From contig NC_044981.1 in assembly GCF_008728515.1 (NCBI RefSeq), forward strand, positions 127,508,884-127,572,883: 64,000 nucleotides of DNA. The letters run 5' to 3'. Origin of the DNA: Papio anubis. Taxonomy: Eukaryota; Chordata; Mammalia; Primates; Cercopithecidae. Every line of letters starts with the position of its first letter. The first letter of the stretch is position 1. The position numbers and the translations under genes were made by a program. This document shows positions 22,196 to 34,289 of this stretch, one piece after another. Below the pieces are notes generated by a model, which saw only the letters and a list, made by a program, of their open reading frames with translations, was not told the DNA's origin and did not search any database.

Positions 22196-22780
22196 ATATT
22201 TCAAATGGCTTCATTGTACCATAATTTAATTAATGCCTTATTGTTGAATATATAGCTTGTTTTCTTCCTTTCTTTCTTCCAACTTATTAACTTCAAATCC
22301 TGTCTTCTTCCTTTCTTCCTGTGCTAAATCCTACCTCTTCTTATTTATTTTGGCGTTTTTATACCAAGTTTCCAGAAGTGGAATTATTGTCTCAAGGCAA
22401 ATAAATATTTTTACTGTTCTTTATATAATATTGTTAAATTGTTTTCCAAAATATTTGTAGCAATTCACACTGCCAGCAATAGAAGATGAGAGTAGCAAAT
22501 TCCACACCCTCTTCGAACAGTTTGAATTGCCAAAAAAATCCTCACACTTTGATGCATATCTTTTATTTTTAGTGAGGTTCACAATTTTAAGTCTTTTATT
22601 TACTTATTATGCTTCTTTTGTTGAAATATTCATTGATCTACTAGAATCTCTATGTTTTTCTTACCAGCTTGTATGACTGTTTTAAATAGTAAAGAATTTG
22701 CTGTATTTATCATTTTTGCTATATTCAGTTTTCACAACCTCTTGTATGACTTTCTACTTTGGTTAAGGAAGATTTTTTTT
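22196..22780 (+). mobile_element. Probable old L1 fragment
   Basis: TTTCCAGAAGTGGAATTATT, then TGTTAAATTGTTTTCCAAAA and CAATTCACACTGCCAGCAAT follow a phrase pattern common to old L1 3' regions. Boundaries are approximate. Confidence 0.45.
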
Positions 22781-22805
22781 TTTTTTGAGATGTAAATGCT
22801 TTCAA

Positions 22806-22895
22806 CATTTCTTTTCCTCCTTCCTTCCTTCCCTCTTTCCTTCCTTCCTTCCTTCCTTCCTTCCTTCCTTCCTCTCTTTCTTTCTTCTTCTTTTT
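22806..22895. repeat. Pyrimidine tract, (CCTT)n
   Basis: About 90 bases of almost pure C and T, mostly CCTT units. Confidence 0.9.
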
Positions 22896-23026
22896 TGTGT
22901 TTTCAGTAGAGACGTTGTTTCACCATGTTGGCCAGGCTGGTCTCGAACTCCTTACCTCAAGTGATCCACCCACGTTGACCTCCCAAAGTGCTGGGATTAA
23001 AAGGCGTGAACCATGGCACCTGACCT
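22896..23026 (-). mobile_element. Partial Alu (left monomer)
   Basis: Only the GTTTTCAGTAGAGACGTTGT to GGCACCTGACC part of a minus-strand Alu. The rest is replaced by the CT tract. Confidence 0.85.
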
Positions 23027-23033
23027 CAACATC

Positions 23034-23318
23034 TCTTTTTTTTTTTTCCTCGCTCTGTCACCAGGCTGGAGTGCAATGGCACAATCTCGGCTCACTGCAA
23101 CCTCCGCCTCCCAGGTTCAAGCAGATCTCCTGCCTCAGCCTCCCGAATGGCTGAGATTATAGGTGCATGCCACCACGCCCAGCTAATTTTTGTATTTTTA
23201 GTAGAGATGGGGTTTCACCACATTGGCCAGGCTGTTCTCAAACTCCTGACTTCATGATATGCCCACCTTGGCCTCCCAAAGTGCTAGGATTACAGGCGTG
23301 AGCCACCATGCCCAGCCC
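23034..23318 (-). mobile_element. Alu
   Basis: Minus-strand Alu with a short deletion just after the tail. Confidence 0.9.
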
Positions 23319-25577
23319 ATTTCTTTAGCTAAATTTATTGACTTCTGGCATTGTGATTTCATCTTCTAAAGTTAATAAAGTAATCCAGCAATTAGATATT
23401 TGATAAATATTCAACTTTTTCTGTAAATTAAAATAATATTTAGTTTTTTTACTACATCATGTAGCGTATGATACAAGCATAAATGGATTTTTTACTCCAA
23501 TTGCTAACCACTAACCACTGTTCCTTTCTTTCCTGGTCATTTTATGCAGCCTCCCTTATGATATATTAAATTCTTATAAACACAGAGCTATCTCAACCCA
23601 GTGCTACATATGCATTTAGTGTCCGCTTTGGAATATGCTCTCTTACAGGACAGTGCTGGCTTTCTTCTTCATCTTTTTGTTTTCTAGAATATTCTTTGAT
23701 ATTTAACATACTCCTTCTTTTAAACGAAATTTGAAATCACATCATCAACTTTAAAGCATCATGTTGGAATTTGGAGGTATTGCTTTAAACCTGAGAAATT
23801 ATTTCTTGTGCTACCTGCGATAAAGTAACAACTGATGACAGGAATATTTTAGCAATGGATATTGTGAACCAAGCTGGGCTACACGAATTTTCGATCAGAA
23901 CAGCCTGAGGCAGATATGAATGGAGAGGCCAATATACATCATAGCCAATGAGAGGATTGCAGATCCCTATCAGAGAGAAATGTCAAGAATCAGGTCCAAG
24001 GGGGTGAGTCAAGCCTTGAAAGGTACAAAAAATATTAAGACATTTAAAACCAAGGAGCAAGAATAGACCAGAAAACAGGTGCTACGTGACCATCGGTGCA
24101 TAAGCAAACCCTTGGTTCTTCCTCCTGGAACTTTTCTACAATTCCATTGACTTTCCCTTCATCTTAGCAGTACTGTCCTGTGCCTGGTTATCATTTTAGT
24201 AAACTGGAAATAAGCTTTTCTGATCCATTGTAAACTGTCCTCATGAATGAAGTTCAAGCATCTCTGAGCTTTCTTCAGTCTTCAATGTGATCTCAGTGTT
24301 TGATGAATTCTGTAAAAATCTTCAGCCAATTGAGAGTGCCTCTTTCCTTGCAGCTGCCTCATTCTGTATTTTTTAATAGGTTGAAGAAACATTTGCTTTG
24401 TAATATTCTGTAATATTTTGTTTCAAAATGTGTACTCTCGGAATCTGCTGTAAATCATAATATATACCTTTAATAATTTTCCAACTTCAAAATTGCTTTT
24501 TTAAAACAACAAAAAAGACATGATGCTCTCTTAACTCTAAACACTGTTTTCTAAGACTAAAATATTTTCAACAAAAAATTTCAGGTATATTCTATTTTCT
24601 TCAGTCAAGATCAAGATAGCAGAGAATAGCCAGATAAGTTCCCCATAAATCTGTGTTTACTCAAACACTGCTATGAGTTCAAACACGTTTTATTTATGAA
24701 TGGTTTTTGAAATTCTCCAGAGCTTTTTATTTCTATTAGAAACTCTTCTTACAAATGACATCTCTATGAGTAAATATTTAAAAGAACAAGTGTCATAAAG
24801 AACTGAATGTTGCATCCATTATCTGTATTCCAATGTTAGATCTCAAGACCAAGACTCTTTGAAACTTCAATGTTATCTGCAGAATTCCGGTTTGAAAGTG
24901 CTTTCATGTTCTTAATTTTTTATGAGTATTTTTAGTAGACAATTATATTTTACCTATCTATCACATTCCTTTGGAGGAACTTCTTCCCCTAGTTTTAGCC
25001 ATGAGATCCAATGGTAGCAGCCATCATTTATGTCATCCCACATTCTTGGCCACATCGCTGTTCAAGAGGAGAGACCCTGAATCAACAGAAGATACGTGGA
25101 ATTCCAAGGCACTTGAAAAAGCCTCGTGTAACAGACACTCTTGGTTCTTTGTGCCACTCCGCTGGGATACCCTTTTCTGCATGCCTGTGCTCTTGGCCCT
25201 GTGTGCTTTGTGTCTAAGAGCTCACATCTGTGACTCTTTTCTGAGGTCTATCCTAGGCTACCGGAGATGCTTTGCCTTTATACGTTGCCTGCAAGCAAGT
25301 GCAAAGAGTCAGAAGCACTTGAAATTCATGCTCCCTGGGTGGCCTTTAGCCAATGCCTGACAGCTTTGGCAGTTTAAAGCCCAGGAAACTTGTCTGGTGT
25401 CTGGATAACTCAGATCATCATTTATACACTAGAACGACCTTGCAGGATAAGGCTAAGACTGGAATTTTCCTGAAATCGTACCCTTGCTTGGCTTCTTCCC
25501 CATTCCCTGTCCTATTCCCTGTACTTCCCCCAGCCCCCTATCTCCCATTTCCATTCTCTTAGAGCACTTTCATTATA
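23319..25577. other. No gene recognised
   Basis: About 2.3 kb without Alus. An open frame of 129 codons at 24971-25360 (plus) has no recognisable domain and no splice or promoter context, so it is not called. Confidence 0.45.
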
Positions 25578-25658
25578 TTAGTTTGGTGCAGAAGTAATTG
25601 CCGGTTTTGTCACTACTTTTAATGACAAAAAACCCCAATTACTTTTGCATCAACCTAA
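25578..25658. mobile_element. MADE1 (mariner MITE, 81 bp)
   Basis: Near-palindromic TTAGTTTGGTGCAGAAGTAA and TTACTTTTGCATCAACCTAA arms, flanked by TA at 25576-25577 and 25659-25660. MADE1 hairpins are the known source of the miR-548 family; expression here is not shown. Confidence 0.95.
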
Positions 25659-25660
25659 TA

Positions 25661-26398
25661 CATCACACTCGCACACACAGCCCCATGGCAGGGTCTGCTT
25701 CTAGGGAATCTGACCTAAGCAGCATGGACTCAGGCTGGGCCAGTGAGTGAGTCTTTCCCTGAGAGGTTCATACTTGGAGCTGGGAGGTAGCAAGCTTATC
25801 GGGATGTGAGTCTGAAGCTACCGGTGGCTTGAGAGAATGAAGCTGACACACAGAAGAAGCAGAAACAACCCTGATGCTATTGTAGCCTCTGCCTCCAGCT
25901 GCCTTTGAGGCTATCCCCACTCCTACCTTCTGAAGATGTGGTTGAGATAGTTAAGTTAGGTTCCTGTCATTTGCATCCAAGAAAACCATCACTAAAGGAG
26001 TCAAGACTAAAGAGTTCTCAAATCCTAAAGACCCTTTTCATGGAGAAAAGCACAGTTCTACATAACTTTGTATGCAATCGCAGGGGTACACAGTCCCATT
26101 CCTGGATTCTTTATAGTTCAGTTCAACTGTATTAGTATCTTACATACACGTACAATTTTATGAGCATTAAAAACTTATGGGCTGCCCATGACTTCCTGAC
26201 AACAGAGTTTGCCTTGCTAATCTCTTAGCCATTTTTGAGAAAAACAGTAACCAGGACTTCTGTTTTGGGTTTTTTGCCAAGTAAACATAGTCATCATCAC
26301 AGAAATCACAACTGATCAAGTCAATACATAAGGAAGCTTAAAAAAAAAGTATGTGCAAGCAGAGTACATATTCAAAATGGTGCAAATGGCCAAATAAC
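25661..26398. other. No gene recognised
   Basis: No confident repeat and no convincing coding sequence. Confidence 0.45.
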
Positions 26399-26701
26399 CA
26401 GGCGTGATGGCTCACACCTGTAATCCCAGCACTTTGGAGGCCGAGGCAGGTGGATCACTTGAGGTCAGGAGTTTGGGACCAGCCTGCCCAACATGGTGAA
26501 ACCCTGTCTCTACTAAAAATACAAAATTTAGCTGGGTATGATGGCGCACGCCTGTCATCCCAGCTATTCAGGAGGCTGAGGCAGGAGAATTTCTTGAACC
26601 CGGGAGATGGAGGTTGCAGTGAGCAGAGATGGTGCCACTGCACTCCAGCCTGGGGGACAGAGCAAGACTCCATCTAAAAACAACAACAACAACAACAACA
26701 A
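26399..26701 (+). mobile_element. Alu with (CAA)n tail
   Basis: Full plus-strand Alu; the tail is (CAA)n. Confidence 0.93.
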
Positions 26702-26784
26702 GCAAATATTCACATGAATAGAAAATTTATGAAGACAAGGAGGCAGGAGAGATGTATCAGTGGACCATTGGACTATCATCTCAC

Positions 26785-26925
26785 ATTCTTTTTTAAAATT
26801 ACTTTTTGTAGAGATGGAGTCTCACGGTGTTTACCAGGCTGGTCATGATCTCCTGGCCTCAAAAAAACCTCCCACCTCAGCCTCCCAGAATGCTGGGATT
26901 ACAAGCATGAGCCACCGTGCCTGGC
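26785..26925 (-). mobile_element. Alu left-monomer copy (FLAM-like)
   Basis: Single monomer bounded by a 13-bp duplication CTATCATCTCACA at 26772-26784 and 26926-26938, so it inserted as a monomer. Confidence 0.88.
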
Positions 26926-26938
26926 CTATCATCTCACA

Positions 26939-27261
26939 CTGAGTGAGCAACATGGAAGTGTCTGTAGTACATCTTTGACGGGGAAAAAATATTTACACTA
27001 TTTTAAGATCAATAGAACTATGACTTAAATCCCACAATTCCCCTTGAATTTATGCATTTTGTCATTTTTTCACGTGTCCAAGTGAAAAAAAACCAATTCT
27101 CTTAGCACAGTTGGGAGAGCTCCTGTCTTCTCCCTGCCCTGCCCCTTTCAGTACCCTGACCCCACCCCCCAACACAGTACATTATGTCGGAAAGATTAAG
27201 TGGCTTAGCACCACCAGGCCCAAAATGACAGATTCGTGTTCAGTGCCTGCATTTCTTTTTT
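26939..27261. other. No gene recognised
   Basis: Unremarkable sequence between two Alu monomers. Confidence 0.5.
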
Positions 27262-27427
27262 CCTTCCTTTCTGTTTTTAGAGATGGGGTCTTGCTTTTTG
27301 CCCGGGCTGGAGTACAGTGGCACAATCATAGCTCACTACCACCTGGAACTCCTGGGCTCAAGCAGTCCTCCTGCTTTGGCCTCCCGAAGTGCTGGGATTA
27401 CAGGCTTGAGCCGCTGCACCCGGCCCC
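27262..27427 (-). mobile_element. Alu monomer (FLAM-like)
   Basis: Single left-monomer copy. CATTTCTTTTTT occurs at 27250-27261 and again just after 27427. Confidence 0.85.
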
Positions 27428-27528
27428 ACATTTCTTTTTTGAGTGCTAATTCACTACTCACATGCGCCTCATAATTGTTTTCCTGAACCTTCTGAAGCTC
27501 CCCTTCTATCATCAAGAAACCCCCATGG

Positions 27529-27834
27529 TGCTGAACATGGCAGCTCATACCTGTAATTCCAGCACTCTGGGAGGCTGAGGCAGGAGAATCTCTTGAGGGC
27601 AGGAGTTTGAGACCAGCCTGGGTAACATAGTAAGAGCCTGTCTCTACAAAAAATAAAAAAATTGGCTGGGTGAGGCAGCACGTGCCTATAATCCCAGCTA
27701 CTCCAGAGGCTGAGATTGGAGGATCGCTTGAGTCCAGGAGTTTGAGCCTGCAGTGAGCCATGATTGCACCACTGCACTCCAGCCTGGGCAACAGAGTAAG
27801 ACCCTGTCTCAAAACAAAACGAAACAAAACCAAC
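27529..27834 (+). mobile_element. Alu (AluJ/S)
   Basis: Diverged full-length Alu with an (AAAAC)n tail. Confidence 0.9.
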
Positions 27835-28185
27835 CATGGGTTTGGGCTTCAGACCAGCCTGAAGCTAAGCCTGCTTGCGGTGCTCTTGGGACGTTTGCCT
27901 TCATCTCACTGCATCTAGAGCAAACAGGAAGGTGTTAGGAGAGGCAGGAAGGCAGGGTTTCCATCAGCATCAGGCAGGAGGGGACAAAGGAGTTTTTCGT
28001 GCCTGGCAGAATCCTCATTCTAAGATGGTAGGAACATACAGTCACAGCTATATATCCCTTTGGGAGACTTTTTGGGAACTAGGAATATCTACCTCCATCT
28101 GACTGTGTTATTTTCTGCTTTATGAAAAGCAGAGATATGTGCTTTTCATGTAGCTTTATAAATGTAATCTTCTATCCTGTGACAG
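27835..28185. other. No gene recognised
   Basis: Short open frames only. Confidence 0.45.
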
Positions 28186-28272
28186 AAAAAGAAAAAGGGA
28201 GAAAGAAAGAAAGAAGGAAGGAAAGAAGAAAAGGAAGGAAGGAAGGGAGGGAGGCAGGGAGGGAGGGAGGGG
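28186..28272. repeat. Purine tract (GAAA/GGAA/GGGA)n
   Basis: Almost pure A and G over about 87 bases, shifting from GAAA to GGAA to GGGA units. Confidence 0.93.
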
Positions 28273-28489
28273 AACTTGACATTTGATAGCTGTGTTTGTG
28301 AGCATCTTTCTGGTCATCCTATCATCTTCTCATTTTGACAGGCACATGTCAAACTTCAGTGCTGCTTGGATCTCTTTCCCTTCTCTGAGACTTGATTTTA
28401 TCTGGTGACAGTTTTCCTTTTAACCAGTTATCAGGAGTAGGTGGCTTATATTCCCTTTCCCCTTTATACTTCACATCTTGAAACTTCAT

Positions 28490-29100
28490 AGCCACACATG
28501 TTGCTACATGACATATCACCACAAACTTAGCCACTTAAAACAACCCTCCTTTATGAGCTCACAGGGATGTGGTCCACAGGCTAGGAGGAGAGGGCTGGGT
28601 CCTTAGGGTCTCACGGGCGGAAATGGAGGCAGATGCTGGATGGAGTGCTTATCTAGACGTCCTGGGGAAGAAGAATCAGCTTTCAAGCTCCTTCAGGCTG
28701 TTGACAGAATTCAGATCCTGTGGCTGGTGAGGACAGAGAACCGCCTTCCTTACTGGCTGTCAGGTGGGAGTGACTCTCAGCTCTAGGGGCTTCTCTCTGT
28801 TCCTTGCATGAGGACCCCTATATCCTCAAAGCCAGTAATAGGCGTGAATCCCCTCACGCTTTGAATTGCTCTGACTTCATCTTCTGCTACTTTCTAGAGA
28901 AAATTCTCTGCTTTAAAGGGCTTGCCTGCTGGGCTAGGCCCACCAGTATGATCTCCATGCAGGGTGGCTGACTCGAGAGTTTACTGACAACTGCAAAACT
29001 CTTTCGTAGCTGTGCCGAGCTTAGTATTTGCATAAGTAGGGCACAGGACTCTGCGTGAAGTGGTCATCTTTAGAATTCTGCCCACCACAGCTACCAACCT
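28490..29100 (-). mobile_element. Old LTR-like repeat, family not assigned
   Basis: ATCACCACAAACTTAGCCAC, AGAATCAGCTTTCAAGCTCC and the end AGAATTCTGCCCACCACAG follow a frequent old primate repeat pattern. Called as interspersed repeat only. Confidence 0.45.
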
Positions 29101-29646
29101 GGAAGCACTTTAGTTCCCTCTGAGGGTCCCGGATGAGTGTGGAGGTCTCCATGTTCCAGAGCTAGTAAGAGTATGTTCTTCCAGGGTGGCTTCCACTTCT
29201 GGTGTTACTTGCTGCTTATGGCTTGGATTTTGTCTGCTAGGCCTCTCTGTCACCTTATTCTTTGTCTTCTTTGGGTGGGAGGTTTAGAGATTTCTCCTAC
29301 ATTTTTGTGAGGCTAAAAATTCTTTTTAAAAGTATGTTTGTTGAAATGTATACAGGAGCTAGTTATATTGGACTAGGAGGGCATTTTGGAGCATGTAATC
29401 CCGTATAATAATAGATTCAATGTCCACAGATTCTTTATTAATCAAATGAATCTCTCTCTGCGTGTGTGTGTGTGTGTGTGTGTGTTTATTTACATGGCAT
29501 GGCTACTGAACAATCAGAATGGACACCAACTATGAGTGACCCACGCAGCTGAATAACAGCCCTGCTCTGCTCCCGTGTCTAGGAGGCACTGTATTAAGTG
29601 CTATGGGAGACAGCAAGATGAATACAAAAAAAAAAAGATCTGACAT
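29101..29646. other. No gene; GT microsatellite
   Basis: A (GT)n run lies at about 29462-29486. No coding feature. Confidence 0.6.
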
Positions 29647-29660
29647 AAAAATCTTGTGAG

Positions 29661-29831
29661 AGGCTAGACATGGTGGCTCATTCCTATAATCCCAGCACTT
29701 TGGGAGGCTGAGGTAGGAGGATCACTTGATGCCAGGAGTTTCAGGCTGCAGTGAGCCCTGATCACACCACTGCACTCTAGCCTGGATGACAGAGTGAGAC
29801 CCTGTCTCAAAAAAAAATAAATAAATAAATA
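29661..29831 (+). mobile_element. Alu with internal deletion (171 bp)
   Basis: Flanked by AAAAATCTTGTGAG at 29647-29660 and 29832-29845. The 5' and 3' ends are intact, but about 120 bp are missing between CCAGGAGTTT and CAGGCTGCAGTGAG. Both monomers contain CAGGAGTT, which suggests recombination between them. Confidence 0.9.
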
Positions 29832-29845
29832 AAAAATCTTGTGAG

Positions 29846-31250
29846 GAAGATGAAGTATGTGTATAAAGGGTAAAGAGAGATGAAAATACTCATAAATTGC
29901 TCTTTGAGGTGAGAGGGGAGAAGGATTATTTCTAGCTCAGGTGTCCAGAAGATTCCATGGGCCTCCTGCTCATGAGGAGAAGCCTGCAGACTAGGCACTC
30001 AGGACTTACACATCTCAGCTAGGGAAAAGCTGTTTCTCAAGATTTCTCTAGAATATGCACACGAATGTACTGTAGAATATAAAAGGCACTTTGATGTCCA
30101 ACGCAGGGGTAACTCTATTTTCTGAGTTAGACCTAATTTTGAATATTTAAAACATAAACCATGACATGATGATGTTATCAATTTCATGACATCAAGAGAC
30201 TCAGAGACTAGCGAACAGATTATCTATTTCTATTTCATTCTCTATCCAAAGTAACATTATAGAATGTTCAGATGTTATCTTACTGGCCTTCCATCTGCTC
30301 ACAAGATTTCCTTGTTTCAGGTTTCTCGTCTTTTGATGAGCAATCTTGAAACTGGATTCTGTTTCAACAACTGCACATATGCTTTAAAGGGGAAGATGTG
30401 TTGACCCTCCTGGTGGCACCTTTCAGGGTGCAGAGGATTGCTGTGGTGCTTGCTTTGATGGATTATTTGCAAAAATGGCTGCAATTATTCAGCTCCCTCT
30501 GCAGTGGTGGAGTCTGTGTCCGCTCCGCTTGACTCTCAGCTGATCCTGTGGCCTGCTTAGACCAAGAGACTGCAAAAGAAGTGACTGTCTGTGCTGAGCC
30601 CTCATCTCTAGAGACAATGCACGCTTCCACCTGCCCCTTTCAAACTCTGCTGAGCCGCCTTGCGAACAGCCCAGGCTCCTCATCCAGCCCAATCCAGAGG
30701 CAGAGCAGATAGCAGTTGCTTGAGGGAAGGTATCTGAGGTCAGCAGAACTGGAGATTCACCAGAAGGAATTCATGGCTGTTATTTTAAGACACTAAGTTT
30801 TGGGTTGCTTTGCTAATATGATCATAGTTCCATTTCTCTTTGGAGGCAGGTCAAATGGTTAAGTCCCACCTTGTTCTTAGAAGCAACATTAAACAGCAGT
30901 CTGGAGCAAAGGTTTCTCACAGAAACTTCACAAGCATGACAGACTCCATATGTTTCAATAACAGGGAAAGTATCTTTCTGTGAAAGGCACACTCAGGTTT
31001 TGTGTAATTTACTGAAGAACTCTAGCTAAAAGCCACAATATTTTATTCCCATCTTTTTTCTGAGAGTGGAAAAAACCCATTAAATGTGTGATACATTTTA
31101 GGGGCTTCAGACTTAAAGGAGAATTTAATTGAGGGTCTTCAGGACCTCTGACCTTTCAAAATGCTCTAGTGGTGCTATTCACACCAAAATTGGTCAAATT
31201 TTGGGGGTCGTGTCTGAAACATTTGGATAACAAAAAAGTCTTTTTATGTT
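29846..31250. other. No gene; possible old repeat
   Basis: About 30480-30830 looks like an old LTR-type repeat (ending TTTTAAGACACTAAGTTTTG). The remainder shows nothing recognisable. Confidence 0.4.
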
Positions 31251-31261
31251 AAAAATTATTT

Positions 31262-31357
31262 CCCAGGAGGCGGAGCTTGCAGTGAGCCGAGATCGCGCCA
31301 CTGCACTCCAGCCTGGGCGACAGAGCTAGACTCCATCTCAAAAAAAAAAAACAAAAA
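31262..31357 (+). mobile_element. 5'-truncated young Alu (96 bp)
   Basis: Only the last part of the right monomer (CCCAGGAGGCGGAGCTTGCA onward) plus tail is present, flanked by AAAAATTATTT at 31251-31261 and 31358-31368. CpGs are intact. Confidence 0.92.
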
Positions 31358-31368
31358 AAAAATTATTT

Positions 31369-31687
31369 TACTTGATTTCTTTTCTTAAGTAATATTTGCA
31401 GCATACTTTATCTTTTACAGAACATTTAAACCTTATAAATTTAAGATGTAGGTATTATCCCCCAAGCCCTCCCCCACAAAACACATATGATACGTGAACA
31501 AAACTGAGGCTCAGAGAGATGAAGTCACTTCTCCTAATGGAAGAGGCAGGGCATGTTCTTATTACCATCTGACACCAAAACTCATCCTTTTCCCACATGT
31601 TAATAAATGATCAGTGGTTTGGCATCGGATAGTGTAGTTCCTTTAAGGCCTTCAAAATGTTAACCATTTCTCTTCTTGCACAACATC
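31369..31687. other. No gene; MIR-like patch
   Basis: AAACTGAGGCTCAGAGAGAT and following bases (31500-31550) resemble the reverse of a MIR. Confidence 0.4.
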
Positions 31688-31988
31688 TTTTTTTTTTTTT
31701 TTTTTTTGAGACGGAGTTTCACTCTTGTTGCCCAGGCTGGAGTGCGGTGGTGTGATCTCAACTCACTGCAACCTCCACCACACTGGTTCAAGTGATTCTC
31801 CTGCCTCAGCCTCCTGAGTAGCTGGGATTACAGGCACGCACCACCACACCCTACTAATTTTGCATTTTCAGTAGAGATGGGGTTTCACCATGTTGTCCAT
31901 GCTAGTCTCGAACTCCTGTCCTCAGGTGATCCGCCTGCCTTGGCCTCCCAAAGTGCTGGGATTACAGGCATGAGCCATCACACCTGTC
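31688..31988 (-). mobile_element. Alu
   Basis: Full minus-strand Alu with AACATCT on both sides. Confidence 0.93.
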
Positions 31989-32091
31989 TAACATCTGTCT
32001 TTAATTTGGAAATATGGAGTATAATTTGGAAAATATGGAGTAAATAAATCATTAACTTATAACTACAAGCCATTTAATTTTTTAAAAAGAT

Positions 32092-32430
32092 CGAGTCCAG
32101 TTGCTCACACCTGTAATCACAGCACTTTGGGAGGCAGAGGCAGATGGATCACTTAAGACCAGGAGTTCGAGATCAGCCTGGTCAACATGGCGAAACCCTG
32201 TCTCTCCAAAAAATACAAATATTAGCCCAGTGTGGTGGCGCGTGCCGGCAGTCCCAGCTATTCAGGAAGCTGAGGTAGGAGGACAGCTTGAGCTTGGGAG
32301 GCAGAGGTTGCAGTGAGCCATGATAGTGCCACTATGCTCCAGCCTGGTCAACAGAGCCAGCCCATGTCTCCAAAAAAAAAAAAAAAAAAAACCACAAACA
32401 CACACGCGCACACACACACACACACACAAA
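32092..32430 (+). mobile_element. Alu with A-tail extended by (AC)n
   Basis: Plus-strand Alu whose poly(A) runs into a (CA)n microsatellite at about 32398-32428. Confidence 0.9.
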
Positions 32431-32590
32431 CCCCACAAAAAATCCCATAACATCTCTCCAGTCTTACTTGTATGCTCAGCTTTCAAATGTTTATAACGTA
32501 CCACTAACCTTACCACTGCATGGCGTTCACCCTTCCTGTCAACATTTTATTATGAATATTTTAGAAGTCCAGAAAAGTCAAAAGATTTTT

Positions 32591-32878
32591 CTTTTTTTTG
32601 ACAGAGTCTTGCTCTGTCACCCAGGCTGGAGTGCAGTGGTGAGATCCTGGCTCAATTGCAACCTCCACCCCCCAGGTTCAAGTGATTCTCCTGCCTCAGC
32701 CTCCGGAGTGGCTGGGACTACAGGTGCACACCACCACACCCGGCTAATTTTTATATTTTCAGCAGAGACGGGGTTTTGCCATTGTTGGCAAGGCTGGTCT
32801 TGAACTCCTGACCTCAAGTGATCTGCCCACCTCGGCCTCTCAAAGTGCTGGGATTACAAGCATGAGCCACCACTCCCA
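32591..32878 (-). mobile_element. Alu
   Basis: Flanked by GTCAAAAGATTTTT at 32577-32590 and 32879-32892. Confidence 0.95.
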
Positions 32879-32892
32879 GTCAAAAGATTTTT

Positions 32893-34205
32893 AAAGAAAA
32901 CACCCATACACTTAGGCCTAGATCTGCAATTGACATCTTCCACTACTTGCTGTAGCATAGCATCCATCCATCTAGCCATCCCTATCCACCAACCTATCTG
33001 TATTCACCCTTAATTGGATAGGTAGGTAGCCCAGGACAAAAGACTGTTAAGAATATTGCTTTGTGAGCAAAGGTTTGTCACTTCACCTTGGCACCAGGTT
33101 CTGAAGACAAAACCACCAATGATCTGTAAGTCAACTTCAAAGGAAGGACACCAATAAAAGTGCCAACTGCAATCAGTTTCAAAATGACTTACATAGTCTG
33201 AATGGTGGCATTGCCTGCCTGCTCATAGGAGGGGTTGGCAAGAATGCAACTCTTCCCTCCTCCCTGCTGGCCCAGAGAGTGTTCCTTCATTGAAGCTCTA
33301 ATTCTGAGTCATATTTTGGGTCTGTCTTTATTTTCTTTCTTTCTTTCTTTTTAAACACCTGGGACTTCCCTCTCTATAGTGATACAAACAAAGATAAAAG
33401 ATAAGGAAAGGAAATCATGGACTAGCGGGCTGCAGAAGTGTAGAAGATTATCTCACGACTCTGCCAAAGGGATTAGATATCTGGGATAGAGGGTGAAATC
33501 CTCTGAGTAGAGAAAACTAAAAACCACATATAGTGATGGAGAGAAGAGGTAAGGCAACTCCAGAAGAATGATTCAGCTATTATAGAAGTGAGGAGGAGGA
33601 GCAGTCAGCACGTGCCACAGAGCTGGAGTTCTGGCGGAGATCTGGAAGTGGGGCCCTGGAAATACTCCACGACTGTTTTCAACTAGAATAGGGCCCACAT
33701 AGCCTTATAATTGAGTTTGTGTCCCAAGCACGTGCTACTTCATGTCCCAGATTACTCTCTTAAATAAGAATTGAACCAAAGGGACCCCATAATCAGTATT
33801 ATAAATAGATTTGAGACTTGTGACTTAGGGAGCTCCACAAATTTCAATATATACTGGTTGTTTTTGTAGATGGCGTGGGGTGAGCTCTCTGGCTGCCTGA
33901 CTATGGTTGCTGGGAGCTTCTCCAGTGAGTGTAGTCCTGCAACTCCTCCTCCCCCTGCTAAAATCACCACCACCCTGCTTGGAGATAAGAAGATGTTTAA
34001 AAAATGTTAATACCTACCAAGAGAACACTCAGAGGAAAACAACTAGAGGAATGGGAAGAGGATGGAAGGAGGAAATTGTGGAGAAACTTAGTCTATTGTC
34101 TTGCAGTAGTCAGTCAGGAAAAATTCTACTCCACCAAAATCTGTTATTGATGTAGTACTTTATTCATGGATTTCCCTGTGGACACGATTACTGGGACTTT
34201 AGCTT
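32893..34205. other. No gene recognised
   Basis: Unique-looking sequence with small open frames and a short CTTT run near 33330-33350. Confidence 0.45.
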
Positions 34206-34206
34206 G

Positions 34207-34238
<32 letters not shown>
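34207..34238 (+). repeat. Poly(A) tract of about 30
   Basis: Long uninterrupted A run without an Alu body on its left; about 50 bp further right an Alu begins. Confidence 0.9.
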
Positions 34239-34242
<4 letters not shown>

Positions 34243-34289
34243 GCCTCTGGTACTAGTTTGTGAAAAAAGAAAAAAGAAAAAAAAAATTT

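Noticed and set aside
24971..25360. 129-codon plus-strand open frame
   Set aside because: No domain, no signal peptide that stands out and no splice context; expected by chance in 64 kb.
34207..34238. Poly(A) run as the tail of a processed pseudogene
   Set aside because: The sequence to its left shows no mRNA-like similarity and no matching target duplication was found.
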